Assembly (NCBI RefSeq): GCF_000374165.1
Contig: NZ_KB893671.1
Coordinates: 355,834-419,833 of the forward strand
Direction: 5' to 3'
Source of the DNA: Parafrankia elaeagni
GTDB taxonomy: Bacteria > Actinomycetota > Actinomycetes > Frankiales > Frankiaceae
Length of the DNA: 64,000 bases
Shown here: one piece after another, positions 26,680 to 35,351 of the stretch
Position numbering within the stretch: position 1 is the stretch's first letter
Layout of the letters: each line of letters starts with the position of its first letter
The notes under the pieces: model-generated
The model's input: the letters and a program-made list of their open reading frames with translations, nothing else
Told to the model about the DNA's origin: nothing
Database searches by the model: none
Made by a program: the position numbers and the translations under genes

Positions 26680-27365
26680 CCGAGGAAGCCACTACGGCCG
26701 GAACCGGCGTCGCGGACGTGCCCGTGTCCGCGTCGGAGTCCGAGTCACCGTCGGAGCCGGTGGCGCCGGCTCCGACGGTGAGGGGGCAGGCGAGGCGCCC
26801 GCCTGCGGGCGCGGAGCCGGGCCGCCCGTCGGACACCACGCTCGTCGAGGCGGTGCTGACAGTCGCGGAGAGACCGGTGGGCATCGCCGAGTTCGCGACC
26901 GCGCTCGACATCCCCGCCCGCCGGGTCGAGCGGCTGCTCGCCGAACTGGCCGAGCGGTACGAGCGGGAGGAGCGCGGCTTCCGGCTGCGGCAGGTGGGCC
27001 GCGGCTGGCGGCTCTACACCGCCGACGAGTGCGCGCCCTGGGTGGAGCGCTTCGTGCTGGCGGGGCAGTCGGCGCGGCTGTCCCAGGCGGCGTTGGAGAC
27101 CCTTGCGATCGTCGCCTACCAGCAGCCGGTCAGCCGGGGGCGGGTCGCGGCGGTGCGCGGCGTCTCGGCGGACGGGGTCATCCGCACCCTCACCGCCCGC
27201 AACCTGATCGAGGAGTGTGGCCACGATCACGAGTCGGGCGCGATCCTCTACCGGACCACCGACTACTTCCTGGAGCGGATGGGGCTGCGCGGCCTTGACG
27301 AACTGCCGCGGCTGGCACCCCTGCTTCCCGGGGTGGCCGATGTCGATGACATCGTGGCGTCATGA
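26676..27365 (+). CDS. scpB: Segregation and condensation protein B
   Basis: A 229-aa winged-helix protein that dimerises and holds ScpA. The core begins at residue ~48 (TTLVEAVLTVAERPVGIAEFA) and includes LSQAALETLAIVAYQQPVSRGRVAAVRGV, the most conserved ScpB segment, and RTTDYFLERMGLRGLDELPRL. The first ~45 residues are acidic and low-complexity. The GTG at 26676 overlaps the scpA stop, and the end overlaps the rluB start (ATGA), so scpA-scpB-rluB are coupled. Confidence 0.92.
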   Translation: MTEEATTAGTGVADVPVSASESESPSEPVAPAPTVRGQARRPPAGAEPGRPSDTTLVEAVLTVAERPVGIAEFATALDIPARRVERLLAELAERYEREERGFRLRQVGRGWRLYTADECAPWVERFVLAGQSARLSQAALETLAIVAYQQPVSRGRVAAVRGVSADGVIRTLTARNLIEECGHDHESGAILYRTTDYFLERMGLRGLDELPRLAPLLPGVADVDDIVAS

Positions 27366-28144
27366 ACAGCACCGCATCCGACTCCTCCGGCGCCGCCCCC
27401 GGCCGTGACCGCCAGGCGTCCGAGGGCATCCGCCTGCAGAAGGTGCTGGCGTCGGCCGGCATCGGGTCCCGCCGGCACAACGAGGAGCTGATCGACGCCG
27501 GGCGCGTCAGCGTCGACGGCGAGGTCGTGCGCGAGCAGGGTCGCCGGGTCGACCCCGAGCGCGCGGTGATCGAGGTCGACGGTGAGCGCATCGTCACCCG
27601 CGCCGGCCTGACGTACCTGGCCCTCAACAAGCCCCGCGGCATCCTCTCGGCGATGTCCGACGACCGGGGCCGCCCGACCATCGCCGACCTGCTCACCGAG
27701 TTCGGGTCCGGCCTGTTCCACGTCGGGCGGCTCGACGGCGAGAGCGAGGGCCTGCTGCTCGTCATGAACGACGGCGAGCTCGCGCACCGGCTGACGCATC
27801 CCTCCTTCGGGGTGGCGAAGACCTACTACGTCGAGATCAGCGGCCCGGTACGCAAGGATCTCCCGCGCCGACTGCGCGCGGGCATCAAGCTCGAGGACGG
27901 TCCGGTCTCGGTCGACTCCGCCCGGATCATCGACATGGCCGCGTCCCGGGTGATGATGGAGCTCGTGCTGCACGAGGGCCGCAAGCACGTGGTGCGTCGG
28001 ATGATGGAGAGCGTGGGGCACCCGGTGCACCGGCTCGTCCGGGTCTCGTTCGGGCCGGTGACGCTCGGCACGCTGCGGGCCGGCCGGGCCCGCCACCTCA
28101 CCCGGCACGAGATCGGGGCTCTCCACAAGGCCGCGGGCCTGTGA
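27362..28144 (+). CDS. rluB: 23S rRNA pseudouridine synthase, RluB type
   Basis: A 260-aa enzyme. The N-terminal S4 RNA-binding domain (RLQKVLASAGIGSRRHNEELI) is followed by the RsuA/RluB catalytic domain with the nucleophilic Asp in FHVGRLDGESEGLLLVMNDG. RluB/E enzymes make pseudouridine in helix 89-90 of 23S rRNA; the exact target is inferred. The usual GRLDxxTxGLLL motif has Glu instead of Thr. Both ends overlap their neighbours by 4 bp. Confidence 0.88.
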   Translation: MNSTASDSSGAAPGRDRQASEGIRLQKVLASAGIGSRRHNEELIDAGRVSVDGEVVREQGRRVDPERAVIEVDGERIVTRAGLTYLALNKPRGILSAMSDDRGRPTIADLLTEFGSGLFHVGRLDGESEGLLLVMNDGELAHRLTHPSFGVAKTYYVEISGPVRKDLPRRLRAGIKLEDGPVSVDSARIIDMAASRVMMELVLHEGRKHVVRRMMESVGHPVHRLVRVSFGPVTLGTLRAGRARHLTRHEIGALHKAAGL

Positions 28145-29328
28145 CAGCCGGGCCTGCGGGTGGGGCGGGCCGGTTCGCTCCGCCCTACGTGCGGCCCGGC
28201 GTCGAGGCCTCGGTGGCAGACCCGCCCGCGTGGGATGACGCGCACCTGCCGGAGCTGCGGCGGGTGGCGGTGGTCGGGTCCGGGCTGATCGGCACGAGCA
28301 TCGGGCTGGCCCTGACCGCCCGCGGCGTCGAGGTGCTCCTGCGTGACACCGACGAGGCCCAGGTCAAGTTCGCCGAGGCGATGGGCGCCGGGCGGCCCTG
28401 GCAGGGCGAGCGGGTCGACCACGCGGTGATCTGCACACCCCTGCCGACGGTCGCCGCCGAGCTGCGGGAACTGCAGCGGAGCGGGCTCGCGGCCACGGTC
28501 AGCGACGCCGGCAGCGTGAAGATGCGCCCGCTGGTCGAAGCGGTCCAGCTCGGGTGCGATCTCGGCAGCTGGTGCCCCGCCCATCCCATCGCCGGCCGGG
28601 AGCGGCACGGGGCCGTGTCGGCCCGCGCGGACCTGTTCGCCGAGCGGGTCTGGGCCGTCTGCCCGGTGCCGCACACCGGGGCGGCGGCGGTGGCGGCCAC
28701 CGCCGCGCTCGCCCTGTCCTGCGGCGCCATCCCGGTGCGCACGACACCGGAGCGGCACGACGCGACGATGGCCGTCGTCTCGCACGTGCCGCAGCTCGTC
28801 GCGAGCGTGCTCGCCGGCACCGTGCTCGGTCTCGACCCGCACGACCTGCCGTTCGTCGGCCAGGGCTTCCGGGACACGACCCGCCTCGCCGACAGCGACG
28901 CCGGGCTGTGGGCCTCGATCATCGAGGGGAACCGGTCGCACATCGCCGAACGGGTGCGTCGGCTGGGGCGGGAGTTCACCCACCTCGCCGACGTGCTGGC
29001 CGAGGGCAGCCGGGACGAGGCCGTCGCCGCCGTCTCGGGCGCCATGGGCCGGGGCCGTCACGGCCGGGCACGGCTGCCCCGCAAGGCGGGCGCGCAGGCA
29101 CTTCCGTGGGGCTGGGTCGGCGTGGTGCTCGACGACCGCCCGGGTCAGCTCGCGGCGCTGTTCGCGGTGATCGGCCAGTGGCAGGTGAACATCGAGGATG
29201 TCGGTCCGTTCGAGCACAGCCTCGACGCCCCGGCCGGCATCGTCGAGATCGCCGTCGACCCGGCCGGTGCGGACGGCCTGGTCGAGCGGCTGACGAGGGC
29301 CGGATGGACGGCATACCGCCGTTCGTGA
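28141..29328 (+). CDS. tyrA: Prephenate dehydrogenase
   Basis: A 395-aa enzyme of tyrosine synthesis. The Rossmann motif VVGSGLIGTSIGLALTARG is at residues ~42-60. Conserved substrate segments are HPIAGRERHG and FVGQGFRDTTRLADSD. A C-terminal ACT-like domain starts at ~GWVGVVLDDRPGQLAALFAV and probably binds tyrosine for feedback control. The GTG at 28141 overlaps the rluB stop. TyrA between rluB and cmk is the usual actinobacterial arrangement. Confidence 0.88.
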   Translation: MTAGPAGGAGRFAPPYVRPGVEASVADPPAWDDAHLPELRRVAVVGSGLIGTSIGLALTARGVEVLLRDTDEAQVKFAEAMGAGRPWQGERVDHAVICTPLPTVAAELRELQRSGLAATVSDAGSVKMRPLVEAVQLGCDLGSWCPAHPIAGRERHGAVSARADLFAERVWAVCPVPHTGAAAVAATAALALSCGAIPVRTTPERHDATMAVVSHVPQLVASVLAGTVLGLDPHDLPFVGQGFRDTTRLADSDAGLWASIIEGNRSHIAERVRRLGREFTHLADVLAEGSRDEAVAAVSGAMGRGRHGRARLPRKAGAQALPWGWVGVVLDDRPGQLAALFAVIGQWQVNIEDVGPFEHSLDAPAGIVEIAVDPAGADGLVERLTRAGWTAYRRS

Positions 29329-29486
29329 CGGACCAGCGAGTAGCCTGATCCGGGTCGGCCACCTGGCAGGTGCCGCAGGGACCAACGGCCTGTGATCGGG
29401 CCGCCGGCGTGCAGGTCGGGCGCCGCCGGCCCGGTGAGGACAGGAAACAGCGAGTCGACAGACGCGCGTCCGGACGGAGGAGACGG

Positions 29487-30338
29487 GTGAGCCCCGACGA
29501 CGGGTCCGCTTCGCCGGGGGTTACGGCCACCGGCAGCCACGACGAGGTACTCAGGACGGAGCAGCGCAGGGGCGCGGAGCAGAGCGCCGTACGGCTCTCC
29601 TCAGCCCCCGTCCCGGCGCCCGCCGGGACCGGCACCGCCCCGTTGACCCCGACCGGCCTGGTGGTGGCGGTCGACGGCCCGGGCGGCTCCGGCAAGAGCA
29701 CCGTCTCCCGGGAGATCGCGCGCCGGTTGGGCCTGCGCTACCTGGACACGGGCGCCATGTACCGGGCGATCACCCAGGTCGCCCTGGAGCGGCGCATCGA
29801 CATCGAGGACCCGTCGGCGGTGGCCGAGGTCGCCGAGCGCACGGTGCTCACCGTCGGCACCGACCCCGACCGGCCGTCGATCGCGGTGGACGGGGTCAAC
29901 GTCGACGAGCAGATCCGCACCCGGGCCGTCACCAACGCGGTGAGCGCGGTCGCCGCGGTGTCCGCGGTCCGCTCCCGGCTGGTCGCCCAGCAGCGGGAGA
30001 TCATCGCCGAGTCGCTCGCCGCCGGCGGCATCGTGGTCGAGGGCCGTGACATCGGTTCGGTCGTCGCGCCGGACGCGCCGGTCAAGGTCTTCCTCACCGC
30101 GTCGACCGAGGTGCGGGCCCTGCGCCGGTCCCGGCAGCTGGGGGAGAAGGGCGTCGACGACGTCGCCCGCACCCTCGCCGAGCTGGATCGCCGCGACGCG
30201 CTCGACAGCACGCGGACAGCTGACCCGCTGTCCGTTCCGGACGGTGCCATCGTGCTGGATTCCAGCGCGCTCTCCGTCCCCGAGGTGGTGGACGAAGTCC
30301 TGCGTCAGAGCCAGCATCTGCTCGCCGCGACCCCATGA
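29487..30338 (+). CDS. cmk: Cytidylate kinase
   Basis: A 283-aa (d)CMP kinase. The P-loop VDGPGGSGKSTVSREIA is at residues ~57-73, preceded by a ~50-residue low-complexity head. YLDTGAMYRAIT and IVVEGRDIGSVV are the CMP-binding segments, and RRSRQLGEKGVDDV is the Arg-rich lid region. The GTG at 29487 has GGAGGA 6 nt upstream; in-frame codons further upstream have no ribosome site. It overlaps plsC by ATGA. Confidence 0.92.
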   Translation: MSPDDGSASPGVTATGSHDEVLRTEQRRGAEQSAVRLSSAPVPAPAGTGTAPLTPTGLVVAVDGPGGSGKSTVSREIARRLGLRYLDTGAMYRAITQVALERRIDIEDPSAVAEVAERTVLTVGTDPDRPSIAVDGVNVDEQIRTRAVTNAVSAVAAVSAVRSRLVAQQREIIAESLAAGGIVVEGRDIGSVVAPDAPVKVFLTASTEVRALRRSRQLGEKGVDDVARTLAELDRRDALDSTRTADPLSVPDGAIVLDSSALSVPEVVDEVLRQSQHLLAATP

Positions 30339-31267
30339 CGACCGCCGACCACCCCCTCGACCCCGCGCCCCCGGCGGTGCCGCCAGCCCCCACGGCCGTG
30401 CCCGCGTCGCCGGCCCCGGCGGAACCCGAGGAGGCGCGGACCGGTCTCGCCAGGCCCGGTGTCCCGGAGGGGGCAGCGGAGGGAGCGGAGACCTCGGTGG
30501 CGCGGGTACGTCCGGCCGAGGTCTCCGAGCTCGCCGCGTCCCGCCCGGCGGGGCGTCCCGTGGCGCGGCAGGCACAGACGGGGCCCGCGCACCGCGGCGC
30601 CGAGTCGAAGCCGTTCAACGACATCACCCACCGGGTGCTCAAGCCACCGGTGCGCCAGGTGCTCAACCACCTGGTGATGAGCGTCACTCACGAGGGCTGG
30701 GAGAAGGTCCCGCGGGACGAGCCGCTGATCTTCGCGGGCAACCACAGCAGCTGGATGGACGGCCCGCTGGTCGTCATCGAGGCGCCCCGCACCGTGCGGT
30801 GCCTGGTGAAGTCCGAGATGTACAAGGGCATCGTGGGCCGGCTGCTGATGTTCGTCGGCCAGATCCCGGTCGACCGTGGGCGCCCGGACCGGGCCGCCCT
30901 GCACACCGCGCTGGACGAACTGGGGCGCGGCGGGGCGATCGGGGTGTTCCCCGAGGGCACCCGGGGCAGCGGTGAGATGGCGGCCGTCCAGCACGGCATC
31001 GCCTACCTCGCTGTGCACGGCCGGTGCCGGGTGCTGCCGGTGGCCTGCATCAACACCGGCGCGGCGCTGCCGCGGGGGGCGCGCTGGCCGCGTCGCTCGG
31101 TGAAGGTCCGGGTGGTGTTCGGCGAGCCGTTCGAGGTGGAGGTGCCGGCGAACCCCCGTTCCCGGCGGGCGCTGGCCGCCGTCGCCGAGGACATCCGGGT
31201 ACGCCTTGCCGACCATCTGGCAACAGCGCGTGCCGGCGCCGCTCTGGAATCGCCCGGCGCGGAGTAA
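30335..31267 (+). CDS. plsC: 1-acyl-glycerol-3-phosphate acyltransferase family protein
   Basis: A 310-aa PlsC-type acyltransferase of phospholipid synthesis at the inner membrane face. Catalytic [11 protein letters not shown] (HX4D, residues ~133-143) is followed by [10 protein letters not shown] (glycerol-phosphate binding) and VPVD-like IPVDRGRPD. Residues 1-85 are a Pro/Ala-rich head with no predicted fold. Position between cmk and der is conserved in actinobacteria. Confidence 0.9.
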   Translation: MTTADHPLDPAPPAVPPAPTAVPASPAPAEPEEARTGLARPGVPEGAAEGAETSVARVRPAEVSELAASRPAGRPVARQAQTGPAHRGAESKPFNDITHRVLKPPVRQVLNHLVMSVTHEGWEKVPRDEPLIFAGNHSSWMDGPLVVIEAPRTVRCLVKSEMYKGIVGRLLMFVGQIPVDRGRPDRAALHTALDELGRGGAIGVFPEGTRGSGEMAAVQHGIAYLAVHGRCRVLPVACINTGAALPRGARWPRRSVKVRVVFGEPFEVEVPANPRSRRALAAVAEDIRVRLADHLATARAGAALESPGAE

Positions 31268-31305
31268 GTTCTACCGGATCGCTGTTTGTTCCGGGTGCGC
31301 CACTA

Positions 31306-31339
31306 CCGTCACTGGAGTACTGCCGTCACTGGAGTACTG
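31306..31339. repeat. Perfect 17-bp tandem duplication upstream of der
   Basis: CCGTCACTGGAGTACTG occurs at 31306-31322 and again at 31323-31339 with no spacer or mismatch. It sits in the plsC-der gap, about 75 bp before the der start, and contains the palindrome AGTACT. Confidence 0.9.
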
Positions 31340-31412
31340 GGCCCGCCGTCCGCGGAAGGACAGCTCGTCGTCCCCCACCGAGATGTCCAGTTCACGCGGA
31401 GTACAGCAGATC

Positions 31413-32837
31413 ATGAACATCGAAGACCTCGCCGCCGCCGTGCACGATGACGCCGTGGGCGGGGCCGGTCTGCCCGCGCAGGGCGAGCCCGGGCTTCCGG
31501 GCGGGTCGTCCACCGGTGGCCAGCCCGTCCTCGCGGTCGTCGGCAGGCCCAACGTCGGCAAGTCGACGCTGGTCAACCGTATTCTCGGGCGCCGCGCGGC
31601 CATCATCGAGGACGTCCCGGGCGTCACCCGGGACAGGGTCGCCTACGACGCGGTCTGGAACGGGCGGCGGTTCACCGTCGTCGACACCGGCGGCTGGGAG
31701 CCGGACGCCCGCGGCCTGGCCGGGCGGGTCGCCGAGCAGGCCCGGGCCGCGATCGACACGGCCGACGGGGTGCTGTTCGTCATCGACGCCACCGTCGGGG
31801 CCACCGACGCGGACGAGGCCGTCGCCCGGGTCCTGCACCGGTCGGGCCGGCCGGTCGTCCTCGCCGCGAACAAGGTCGACGACGCCCGCGCCGAGGCCGA
31901 CGCGGCCGCGCTGTGGAGCCTCGGCCTGGGGGAGCCGTATCCCGTCTCCGCACTGCATGGCCGCGGCAGCGGTGACCTGCTCGACGCCGTCCTCGCGGTG
32001 CTGCCCGAGGCGCCGCGGGAGCAGTTCACCGAGGAGGACGGGCCGCGGCGGGTGGCGCTGATCGGCCGGCCGAACGTGGGCAAGTCCAGTCTGCTGAACA
32101 AGCTGGTCGGCTCGGAGCGCTCGCTGGTGGACGACGTCGCCGGCACGACCCGCGACCCGGTCGACGAGCTCGTCACCGTCGGCGGCGAGACCTGGATGTT
32201 CATCGACACCGCCGGCCTGCGGCGCCGGGTGAAGGAGGCCTCCGGCGCGGAGTACTACTCCTCCCTGCGCACCGCCGCGGCGCTGGAGGCGGCGGAGGTC
32301 GCCATCGTGCTGCTCGACGCGGACGAGCCGGTCACCGAGCAGGACCAGCGGATCATCAGCATGGTCACCGAGGCCGGTCGCGCGCTCGTGCTGGCGTTCA
32401 ACAAGTGGGACCTGCTCGACACCGAGCGCCGCCTCGACCTCGAGCAGGAGATCGTCCGGGATCTGGGCCGCGTCGCCTGGGCCCCGCGGGTGAACATCTC
32501 CGCCCGCACCGGGCGGGCCACCGACCGCCTCGCCCCGGCCCTGCGTACCTCGCTGGAGTCCTGGGGTACCCGGATCCCGACCGGGCGGCTCAACTCCTGG
32601 CTCGGCGAGATCGTCGGCGCCACGCCGCCGCCGTCGCGGAGCGGGAAGATCCCCCGGGTCCTGTTCGCCACCCAGGCCGGGGTGCGCCCGCCGCGGTTCG
32701 TCGTGTTCACCACCGGCTTCCTGGAGCCGGCCTACCGGCGCTTCCTGGAGCGGAAGCTGCGGGAGGACTTCGGCTTCGCCGGCACCCCGATCGAGATCTC
32801 GATCCGCGTGCGGGAGCGCCCCGACCGCCACCGCTGA
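31413..32837 (+). CDS. der: Ribosome biogenesis GTPase Der (EngA)
   Basis: A 474-aa double GTPase required for 50S subunit maturation. There are two G domains, each with a P-loop GRPNVGKS (residues ~46-53 and ~217-224), DTGG and DTAG G3 motifs, and NKVD/NKWD G4 motifs. The C-terminal KH-like domain ends [25 protein letters not shown].. and [11 protein letters not shown]. The ATG at 31413 gives a normal-length N-terminus (GGAG 11 nt upstream); the frame is open further upstream but overlaps plsC. Confidence 0.93.
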   Translation: MNIEDLAAAVHDDAVGGAGLPAQGEPGLPGGSSTGGQPVLAVVGRPNVGKSTLVNRILGRRAAIIEDVPGVTRDRVAYDAVWNGRRFTVVDTGGWEPDARGLAGRVAEQARAAIDTADGVLFVIDATVGATDADEAVARVLHRSGRPVVLAANKVDDARAEADAAALWSLGLGEPYPVSALHGRGSGDLLDAVLAVLPEAPREQFTEEDGPRRVALIGRPNVGKSSLLNKLVGSERSLVDDVAGTTRDPVDELVTVGGETWMFIDTAGLRRRVKEASGAEYYSSLRTAAALEAAEVAIVLLDADEPVTEQDQRIISMVTEAGRALVLAFNKWDLLDTERRLDLEQEIVRDLGRVAWAPRVNISARTGRATDRLAPALRTSLESWGTRIPTGRLNSWLGEIVGATPPPSRSGKIPRVLFATQAGVRPPRFVVFTTGFLEPAYRRFLERKLREDFGFAGTPIEISIRVRERPDRHR

Positions 32838-32855
32838 CCTCCCGCCGCGGAGACA

Positions 32856-33758
32856 TCAGGCCGGGGGTGGGACCGGCGGCACGGCCCGGGCGGGCGGGGC
32901 CGCGGGCGTCCCCTGAGCCGGTTGGGCCGGCTGAGGGGGCGCAGGGGGCCCAGGCGCTGACGGCGTCGCTGCGGTCGGCCCGAGTACAGCCGGGACCGGG
33001 GCGGTGGCGCCGGGCACGGCAGGCGAGATGGTCCCGGGTGCACCGGGCACCCCCGCGGCCGTAGGGGCGGGCGGGCTGTTGGCATGGGCGTAGACGATCA
33101 GATTGCTCAGGTAGTGGTTGGTGTTGTCGTCGAACCCGCCGGAACAGGTGATCAGGCGGAGTTCGGGACGGTTCACCGGCCCGTACGCCCGGTCGGTGGG
33201 GAACTCCGTCTTGGTCACGTCCTCCGTGCGGTCGACGGTGAAGGTCGTGGTGACGCCGGTCGGGGACGCGACCTCGATCTGGTCGCCGGCACGCAGCGCG
33301 CGCAGGCGGTAGAACACGGCCGGCCCACTGGTCGAGTCGTAGTGGCCGACGAGGACGGACGGGCCGAGAGCTCCCGGTGCCGGGCCCTTGTCGTACCAGC
33401 CGACGTCCTGCCACTTCTTCGGGACTTCCAGGGTGCCGTCGGCGTTCAGGCCGAGCCGGATGATCGGTGCGTCCAGCCTGATGACCGGGATCCGCAGGCG
33501 CGTCGGGTCGGTCACCACGACGGGCGGCAGTGTCGGCACGGGGGGTGCACCGGAACCGCCGGGCACGACCGGGGCCTCCGCTTTGCCTGCCGCGGAGCCG
33601 AGATCGCTGACGGCCACCCGCTCGGTATCGGACGGCGGGTCGGAGCCGACGTCCGCCAGACGGAACCCACTTCCGACGATCAGCACCACGCCCGCGACCA
33701 GCAGGAGACGGGAGAACGTCATCCGTGCCGGCTGCGGTCCTGCCGTTCCACGTCCCAC
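32856..33758 (-). CDS. Class E/F-type sortase
   Basis: A 300-aa membrane-anchored transpeptidase. There is an N-terminal hydrophobic anchor (MTFSRLLLVAGVVLIVGSGF), a linker, and a sortase fold from residue ~88 (LRIPVIRLDAPIIRLGLN). The catalytic His is in VLVGHYDST and the Cys in LRLITCSGGFDDN. The catalytic Arg is not obvious in the following NHYLSNLIVYA stretch, where homologues often have an Arg or Asp. The last ~75 residues are Pro/Ala-rich with no domain. The start is GTG at 33758, with GGAG 7 nt upstream. It is divergent from a gene for a secreted protein with an LPIAG-hydrophobic-RRR tail, its likely substrate. Confidence 0.82.
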   Translation of the reverse strand: MGRGTAGPQPARMTFSRLLLVAGVVLIVGSGFRLADVGSDPPSDTERVAVSDLGSAAGKAEAPVVPGGSGAPPVPTLPPVVVTDPTRLRIPVIRLDAPIIRLGLNADGTLEVPKKWQDVGWYDKGPAPGALGPSVLVGHYDSTSGPAVFYRLRALRAGDQIEVASPTGVTTTFTVDRTEDVTKTEFPTDRAYGPVNRPELRLITCSGGFDDNTNHYLSNLIVYAHANSPPAPTAAGVPGAPGTISPAVPGATAPVPAVLGPTAATPSAPGPPAPPQPAQPAQGTPAAPPARAVPPVPPPA

Positions 33759-34094
33759 GTCGCTCTCCGTCCTCTGGGCGGCTCCTGGTACGACAACCAG
33801 GAACTACACAACGTGAGGCTATCGGCACGCGGTGGATGCGGACCGTAATCACTCGCGGCGGCGCGTGGGAGTGCGGGGTCGGGCGCGTTCACATCGGCGC
33901 AGGGCGGGCGATGGGCTCACGGGGCGCGGCTCGGATCATGTCCCGCAATGGAAGGCCACGCTGTCCGCCGCTCGGCCGCTGTCCGCTCGGAGCCGTCGCA
34001 CCACGCCGTCTCGCTGCGTCCCATCCGGAGCACTCCTCGTTATGGTGTCACTCGCAGTGACCAAGCCATAACCATGTGTGAGAGAGGGGACCAG
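33759..34094. other. Divergent region between sortase and wall-protein genes
   Basis: A 336-bp non-coding region carrying presumed promoters for both genes. Its main visible feature is the nested inverted repeat at 34039-34072. No RNA gene is recognised. Confidence 0.5.
34039..34072. promoter_or_regulatory. Nested inverted repeat before the wall-protein gene
   Basis: The outer arms GTTATGG (34039-34045) and CCATAAC (34066-34072) enclose the inner arms GTCACT (34047-34052) and AGTGAC (34056-34061) around CGC. All pairs are perfect. It ends about 10 bp before the GAGAGGGGA ribosome site of the gene at 34095. It could be an operator with two concentric palindromes or an RNA hairpin controlling translation. 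Confidence 0.55.
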
Positions 34095-34607
34095 ATGAAG
34101 AAGGGAATGGGACGGAGCGCCGCGCTTCTCGCCATGTCGAGCGCGGCCTCCGTCATCCTCACCTTCGGGCCGGGCCTGACGGCCGCGCACGCCTTCGAGG
34201 ACAAGGACAAGTGCGGGGACAAGCAGTCCGAGGACTGGTTCGGCGACGACAAGGCCGACAAGGACGGCGAGATCAAGGACGACAAGGTCGCCCGTGCCGC
34301 CATCGACGACAAGGACAAGGTCGACGGCGACAAGGACAAGGACGACGACTGGTTCGCCGACAAGGACAAGGACGACGACTGGTTCGCCGACAAGGACAAG
34401 GACTGCGCGGTCGGCGGCGGCACGGTGATCGCCGGCGGCGCCGTCGGCGTCGGTGTCGGTGGTGGTGGTGCTCCGGTCGGCGGAGTCGGTGCCGGTGGTG
34501 GTGGCGTCGCCGGGGACAGCTCCCCGCTGCTGCCGATCGCCGGGGCCGGCCTCGGTGCCATCCTGATCGGCGCGGGGATGCGCCGCCGCGGGCACGGCTC
34601 CATCTGA
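34095..34607 (+). CDS. Secreted Asp/Lys-rich repeat protein with sortase-like tail
   Basis: A 170-aa protein of unknown function. Signal peptide residues ~1-33 (SAALLAMSSAASVILTFGPG, cleavage near AHA). The mature part is rich in Asp and Lys, with the 10-residue unit DKDKDDDWFA repeated twice, then a Gly/Val/Ala-rich stretch. The C-terminus reads LPIAG, a hydrophobic run, then MRRRGHGSI. That is the layout of a cell-wall sorting signal (LPxTG-like pentapeptide, membrane span, basic tail), with Ala at the Thr position. It is divergent from a sortase gene, which supports wall attachment. The charged repeats suggest cation binding; this is speculative. Confidence 0.75.
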   Translation: MKKGMGRSAALLAMSSAASVILTFGPGLTAAHAFEDKDKCGDKQSEDWFGDDKADKDGEIKDDKVARAAIDDKDKVDGDKDKDDDWFADKDKDDDWFADKDKDCAVGGGTVIAGGAVGVGVGGGGAPVGGVGAGGGGVAGDSSPLLPIAGAGLGAILIGAGMRRRGHGSI

Positions 34608-34628
34608 GTCGGTTCCCCCCGGGGAAGA

Positions 34629-34676
34629 GCGCGCGGGTCGGCCGGTGTGGTTCCACACCGGCCGGTCCTGCGCGCG
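34629..34676 (+). terminator. Hairpin terminator after the wall-protein gene
   Basis: GGCCGGTGTG and CACACCGGCC (34640-34649 / 34654-34663) pair perfectly around GTTC, and outer GCGCGC stretches on both sides extend the stem. No U-tract. It lies about 20 bp after the stop. Confidence 0.65.
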
Positions 34677-34952
34677 TTCTGATGTCCCGGATCTGGTGCC
34701 CGGGCCTGGAATGCCGGATCTGGAGTGCCGTCCCGGGTCCGGGGTCCCGGCGTGGGCGCCGGGCCCGGGGTCCCGCCGGTCGCCGGCGATCAGCGGTGCG
34801 GTAAAGTCAGCGTCTCGGCAGTGCTTCTCCACGGGTCTGGTTCGGCCAGGCGCGGGCAGGTGCGCCGGGGCGCACCACACCCGGTGTCACACCGGGAGGC
34901 GGCCCCGCCCCGGCGGGAGGCCGGATCTCCGGTAGGGTAATGTTGGGTAGTA
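34677..34952. other. Intergenic region before tRNA-Pro
   Basis: Contains imperfect GGATCTGG/GGTCCCGG-type repeats (about 34685-34785) and no gene. TAGGGT at 34933-34938 could be the -10 of the tRNA gene, 15 nt upstream of the mature 5' end. Confidence 0.4.
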
Positions 34953-35026
34953 CGGGACGTGGCGCAGCTTGGTAGCGCACCAGACTGGGGGTCTGGGGGT
35001 CGCAGGTTCAAATCCTGTCGTCCCGA
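34953..35026 (+). tRNA. tRNA-Pro (anticodon GGG)
   Basis: A 74-nt cloverleaf. The acceptor stem CGGGACG/CGTCCCG is perfect. The D arm is GCGC-AGCTTGGTA-GCGC, the anticodon stem CCAGA/TCTGG with loop CTGGGGG (anticodon GGG at 34987-34989), and the T arm GCAGG-TTCAAAT-CCTGT. The discriminator is A, and CCA is not encoded. It reads CCC and CCU codons. Confidence 0.97.
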
Positions 35027-35033
35027 CAGGAGG

Positions 35034-35077
35034 AAAGCCCTCTCTGCCGTTTGTGGCAGTGGGGGCTTTTGCTTTTT
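35034..35077 (+). terminator. Rho-independent terminator of tRNA-Pro
   Basis: The outer stem AAAGCCC/GGGCTTT (35034-35040 / 35063-35069) and inner stem CTGCC/GGCAG (35044-35048 / 35055-35059) are followed by TGCTTTTT. It has the classical stem plus U-tract, rare elsewhere in this window. Confidence 0.85.
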
Positions 35078-35173
35078 CCGCAGCACTGTTCACGGCCGTC
35101 ACGTTCCCGCGTCGTCGGGCCTGTGGTGGTGGGTCACCGCGTTGAAACCGCGGTCCCCGCTGCCGGAGTTCGT

Positions 35174-35223
35174 GGCCGGATCGCGGCCGGATCGCGGCCG
35201 GATCGCGGCCGGATCGTGGCCGG
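35174..35223. repeat. 11-bp tandem repeat, 4.5 copies
   Basis: GGCCGGATCGC at 35174, 35185, 35196 and 35207 (the last copy ends in T), then a 6-bp partial copy. It lies downstream of the tRNA terminator. Confidence 0.9.
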
Positions 35224-35307
35224 CCGGCTCGGGTGCGTCAGTCGACCTCCCGGAGATCCGGAGTGCTCTGGGTCGGTCGGGCCGGGGATCCACCCGTTCG
35301 CTGGTCC

Positions 35308-35351
35308 ATCCCGGCTGCATCCCGGCTGCATCCCGGCTGCATCCCGGATGC
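35308..35351. repeat. Second 11-bp tandem repeat, 4 copies
   Basis: ATCCCGGCTGC at 35308, 35319 and 35330, and ATCCCGGATGC at 35341. The unit differs from the array 85 bp upstream but has the same length, about one helical turn. Confidence 0.9.

Noticed and set aside
35174-35351. CRISPR array
   Set aside because: The 11-bp units are directly adjacent without spacers, and no cas genes are present.
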